This document shows positions 61,431 to 64,000 of a DNA stretch of 64,000 bases, in pieces (positions within the stretch are counted from its first letter, which is position 1; the number at the start of each line of letters is the position of its first letter). Made by a program: the position numbers and the translations under genes. The stretch comes from Parus major. Lineage: Eukaryota > Chordata > Aves > Passeriformes > Paridae. The notes beneath the pieces are model-generated. The model saw only the letters and a program-made list of their open reading frames with translations, was not told where the DNA came from and did not search any database. The DNA lies in NCBI RefSeq assembly GCF_001522545.3, contig NC_031773.1:20036302-20100301 (forward strand), written 5' to 3'.

Positions 61431-62963
61431 GTCAGCTGACATGATACTGTCCTGAAATACTTTTGTGCCTTGGTTCTGAAGGGTCGATGTGAAATAGTTT
61501 GACTTGCAGTTCTGGGTTGCAGTTTTGCACAGAAAGCATGTAGTTATGGTCGTGTTGAATGTGGTCCTGTAAAATTCATTCACCTTTTACCAATCAAAAT
61601 AACATACTTACTTTTGAAACTATTGCAGTAGGAATTAAAGGATTTTATATGTTGACTAGTTTCTTGTACCATTGGCATCAGTAGTAACGCTTATGATAAT
61701 ACAGGTGTCATGAATTTTTGGTTGTAGATGTTACTTTTAAACTTGCAGTCCTAGAACTTAATGTTGCTTTTCCTTTTGCAGATACTGTTTTTCTGACCTG
61801 AACTAAAGACAGTCTTATTTAATGACTCATGCAAGTTAGACTATTTTCTTCTGTAGACTTCATTTTCCAGAGAGTCTACAAGAAATAAATGAAAGGAATG
61901 ATACCACAACAATTACATGTGTTCTGTGCTTCATGTGTTCCTTGTGTTGCTGTATGAAGTCAACATGTTACAATGATGGAAATTGAGTTTAAAACTTTAC
62001 AACACATTAAGGAAAAAGAATATTTGCATGTTTATCAATTCATGTTCTAAAATATTAAATTGGAATATCTAGCAATATATGTTTGATAAACACTTTCTAA
62101 AAGAAGAAAACCATTTGAGCAATACAGTGATTTTCTTAAATAAATTTTCATAATTATATCCCATTAAATAATTGTAAAGTAATATATAACTGCCAGTGAT
62201 TTTATTATAATATAGAACTGCCAGACATTTAATTCTCAAAGTGAAAACAATATTAATTAATGCTTCCTGACAGTTACACTGTGTTAGTGTATCATTCTTC
62301 TATCAGCTGAATTTTCAGGCTAAAGTATAAACCTGCAAGTTTATCAGATCATTTGAACATAAAATGACTACAAATTTAAGTAGGTGTACCTAGAAAAGAC
62401 TGATGCTGAGCTGTACTAACTTTGACTTTCAGTTATTTTATGTTTGCAGCATAACAGTTACTGCTGCCAGTGATGTGGTGACTGTAGTCTTTTACCTACT
62501 CTGAAATACTTTCAGAACTGCCAGCAAAATTTTTTTGCTGAACAAGCCTGGTAGCTTTTACTACATCATACCAAATAAACTGGTTTTTCTCAGAAAATAG
62601 TTTTCAGGTGGAATTTGTATTACCACTGAATTAAGAGCACCTCTCCTTTAATCTTTCTTGGATAAAAGAACACAAGACGAGGAGGATCCTACTGCAGTGG
62701 GATCTAAAATCTAAGCAAATATTAGCTTTTTGTTTACTAGCATGGGAATAAGTACTTAAGAATCTTTGTGTTTTTATAGGCTCATCTATTAAGGTGTTTC
62801 TAGGAAAATTGCAATGTGGTCTCGAGATTAATGACATTTTGCTGTCAGACATCACAGTCTCTCTATTTTGGTCTTTAATACTTCTAATGACAATATTCAA
62901 AGTCAGTTGCTATTAAAAGATTGCATATTCACTCAGAGAAATACCAATTTTTCTTTCCTTCAG
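61431..62963 (+). other. POT1 intron after coding exon 16
   Basis: A 1.5-kb AT-rich intron; no recognised element. Confidence 0.6.
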
Positions 62964-63055
62964 TTTTAGGTATTGAACTGCTCCAGTATGTTTTTATTAT
63001 GAAGTTTACACTGGTTGATGAAACAGGAGCACTAAATGCATACCTTTTTGATAAT
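62964..63055 (+). CDS. POT1: POT1 coding exon 17 (OB3, residues 677-707; last exon in window)
   Basis: The acceptor TTTCCTTCAG and donor AAT|GTAAGT flank the exon. It encodes VLGIELLQYVFIMKFTL and VDETGALNAYLFDN, matching human ALGIVPLQYVFVMTFTL and GVLEAYLMDS. This returns to the OB3 fold after the insertion and forms part of the TPP1-binding region. It ends in phase 0 with no stop, so more coding exons must follow. In human about 70 residues remain after this point. Confidence 0.97.
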
Positions 63056-64000
63056 GTAAGTAAATCTAGGTAAAAGTAGACTCTACAGATGGTGTAAGTT
63101 TGGATTATATTTCTTTTTAAAATGGCAAATGTATGTGCACAAATATTCATTCTATGTTACCTGCAGTGTTTCATGGGAATAATTACAATGCTATAAGGTT
63201 ATTATTAATACTGTACAGAGTATAGAATATTAAAGCATAAAGACAAAATTGCAGCTTGAAGATTATTTGATATTTCCATAAACTTATATATTCCTATAGC
63301 TGAATTTCTCTTTTATTGGCAGTGTTAAATTATGCATCCTGAATGCTGTGTGAATGATAGGAATGTTTCAGGATTTATGCAGTTAACTTCTGCATCAGCT
63401 TAAAATCTCATTACCTCTTTTTTAACTCTTAATAGAATCTTTCCTTTTAGTAATGCTTGATTTTTTTGTTTCACATGAGCATGAGGTAAGGAGGCCCTCT
63501 TTTCTTGAACAGCTGTATCTGTGCAGATATTTTTCTTGGATTTCAGAAGCAATTTATTCAACTACTTCACTAACCTTGGAATTAGCCTATCTTCAGTTTT
63601 CTCTGAAGCAACTTAAGACCATTCCTGCTACCTGAAACACTGAAGATTGGATGATTTTCCTGTCACAGCAGTGTGGGTGTGACAAAATGGGACAAAAAAA
63701 TAATTTAGTGTTATTTTTTTTTTTTTTGTGCATAGCAATGTTGTTTAATGTGTATATATATCTGCACATTTTCTGCTATTACATTGAATTACTTTGAATG
63801 GGACTTTAAAGAGAATGCTCTTCCTTGTTTAATTTTAAGGCTGTAAGTAAAAATAATATCAGAATACAGTGTGTTTTTTTCTTAAAATACATGGTGTTTT
63901 AACAGCAAAGGAGATCTAAGACTAAAATCTCCATTTCAGCCAGTCATCTTTTCCTTCTACTGTCCTTTTTTCTTTTTATATCAAGAAACTAAACTGTAAA
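63056..64000 (+). other. POT1 intron after coding exon 17, running off the window
   Basis: I looked for the next exon (human-like DKFFQIPASEVL or its bird form) and did not find it before 64000. The stretch is AT-rich with a T tract at about 63714-63727. Confidence 0.65.

Larger units (their letters stand above)
14855..63055 (+). other. POT1 gene, spliced span inside the window (3' end missing)
   Basis: POT1 is the shelterin subunit that coats single-stranded TTAGGG repeats, restrains ATR signalling and, with TPP1, regulates telomerase access. Seventeen coding exons sum to 2121 nt and read as 707 codons without a stop. Every junction is GT-AG with matching phase. From residue about 155 on, the product aligns closely with human POT1; residue numbers run 146 ahead in OB1 and 143 ahead in the C-terminal zinc region. 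The final roughly 70 codons (the end of OB3) are expected past 64000. As I recall, chicken Pot1 is reported at about 778 residues, which fits 707 plus about 70. Confidence in gene identity is very high. Confidence 0.97.

Overview
The window looks like nuclear DNA from a bird, probably a passerine. It carries fragments of CR1 LINEs in both orientations, a solo endogenous-retroviral LTR of avian type, a second bird-type interspersed repeat, and a tRNA-derived SINE with a CR1-like tail that resembles TguSINE1 of songbirds. Intergenic DNA and introns are AT-rich and genes are sparse. One CpG-rich promoter stands out. These are recognitions from sequence; no database was searched.

Only one protein-coding gene can be supported: POT1 (protection of telomeres 1), on the + strand from its CpG-island promoter at about 10.14-10.48 kb to beyond the right edge. 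I could place 17 coding exons from 14866 to 63055. Each has GT-AG borders and all phases match, giving one open frame of 2121 nt (707 codons). The last roughly 70 codons of the family's C-terminus are not in the window and should follow within a few kilobases.

The predicted protein has four parts. First comes an N-terminal module of about 149 residues that is absent from human POT1 and looks like an extra OB fold. Then come the canonical DNA-binding OB1 and OB2. Last is the C-terminal OB3 with its resolvase-like insertion, whose four zinc cysteines are all present (Cys525, Cys528, Cys646, Cys649). POT1 binds the single-stranded G-rich telomere overhang and joins shelterin through TPP1.

Layout: 1-10 kb is gene-poor upstream DNA with a solo LTR (2610-3088), a G19 tract beside an inverted repeat (6745-6825), and an unusual arrangement directly upstream of the promoter. 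There, a diverged direct duplication (7453-7736 and 9723-10139) brackets a GC-rich block holding a G-rich minisatellite of about 660 bp (9000-9660) that ends at an undetermined base. From 10.14 to 10.7 kb lie the promoter and probable non-coding exon 1. From 14.8 to 63.06 kb lie the POT1 exons, separated by introns of 0.5-8.8 kb containing CR1 pieces, the SINE, microsatellites, small tandem duplications and two palindromes. No rRNA, functional tRNA, CRISPR or second protein gene was seen.
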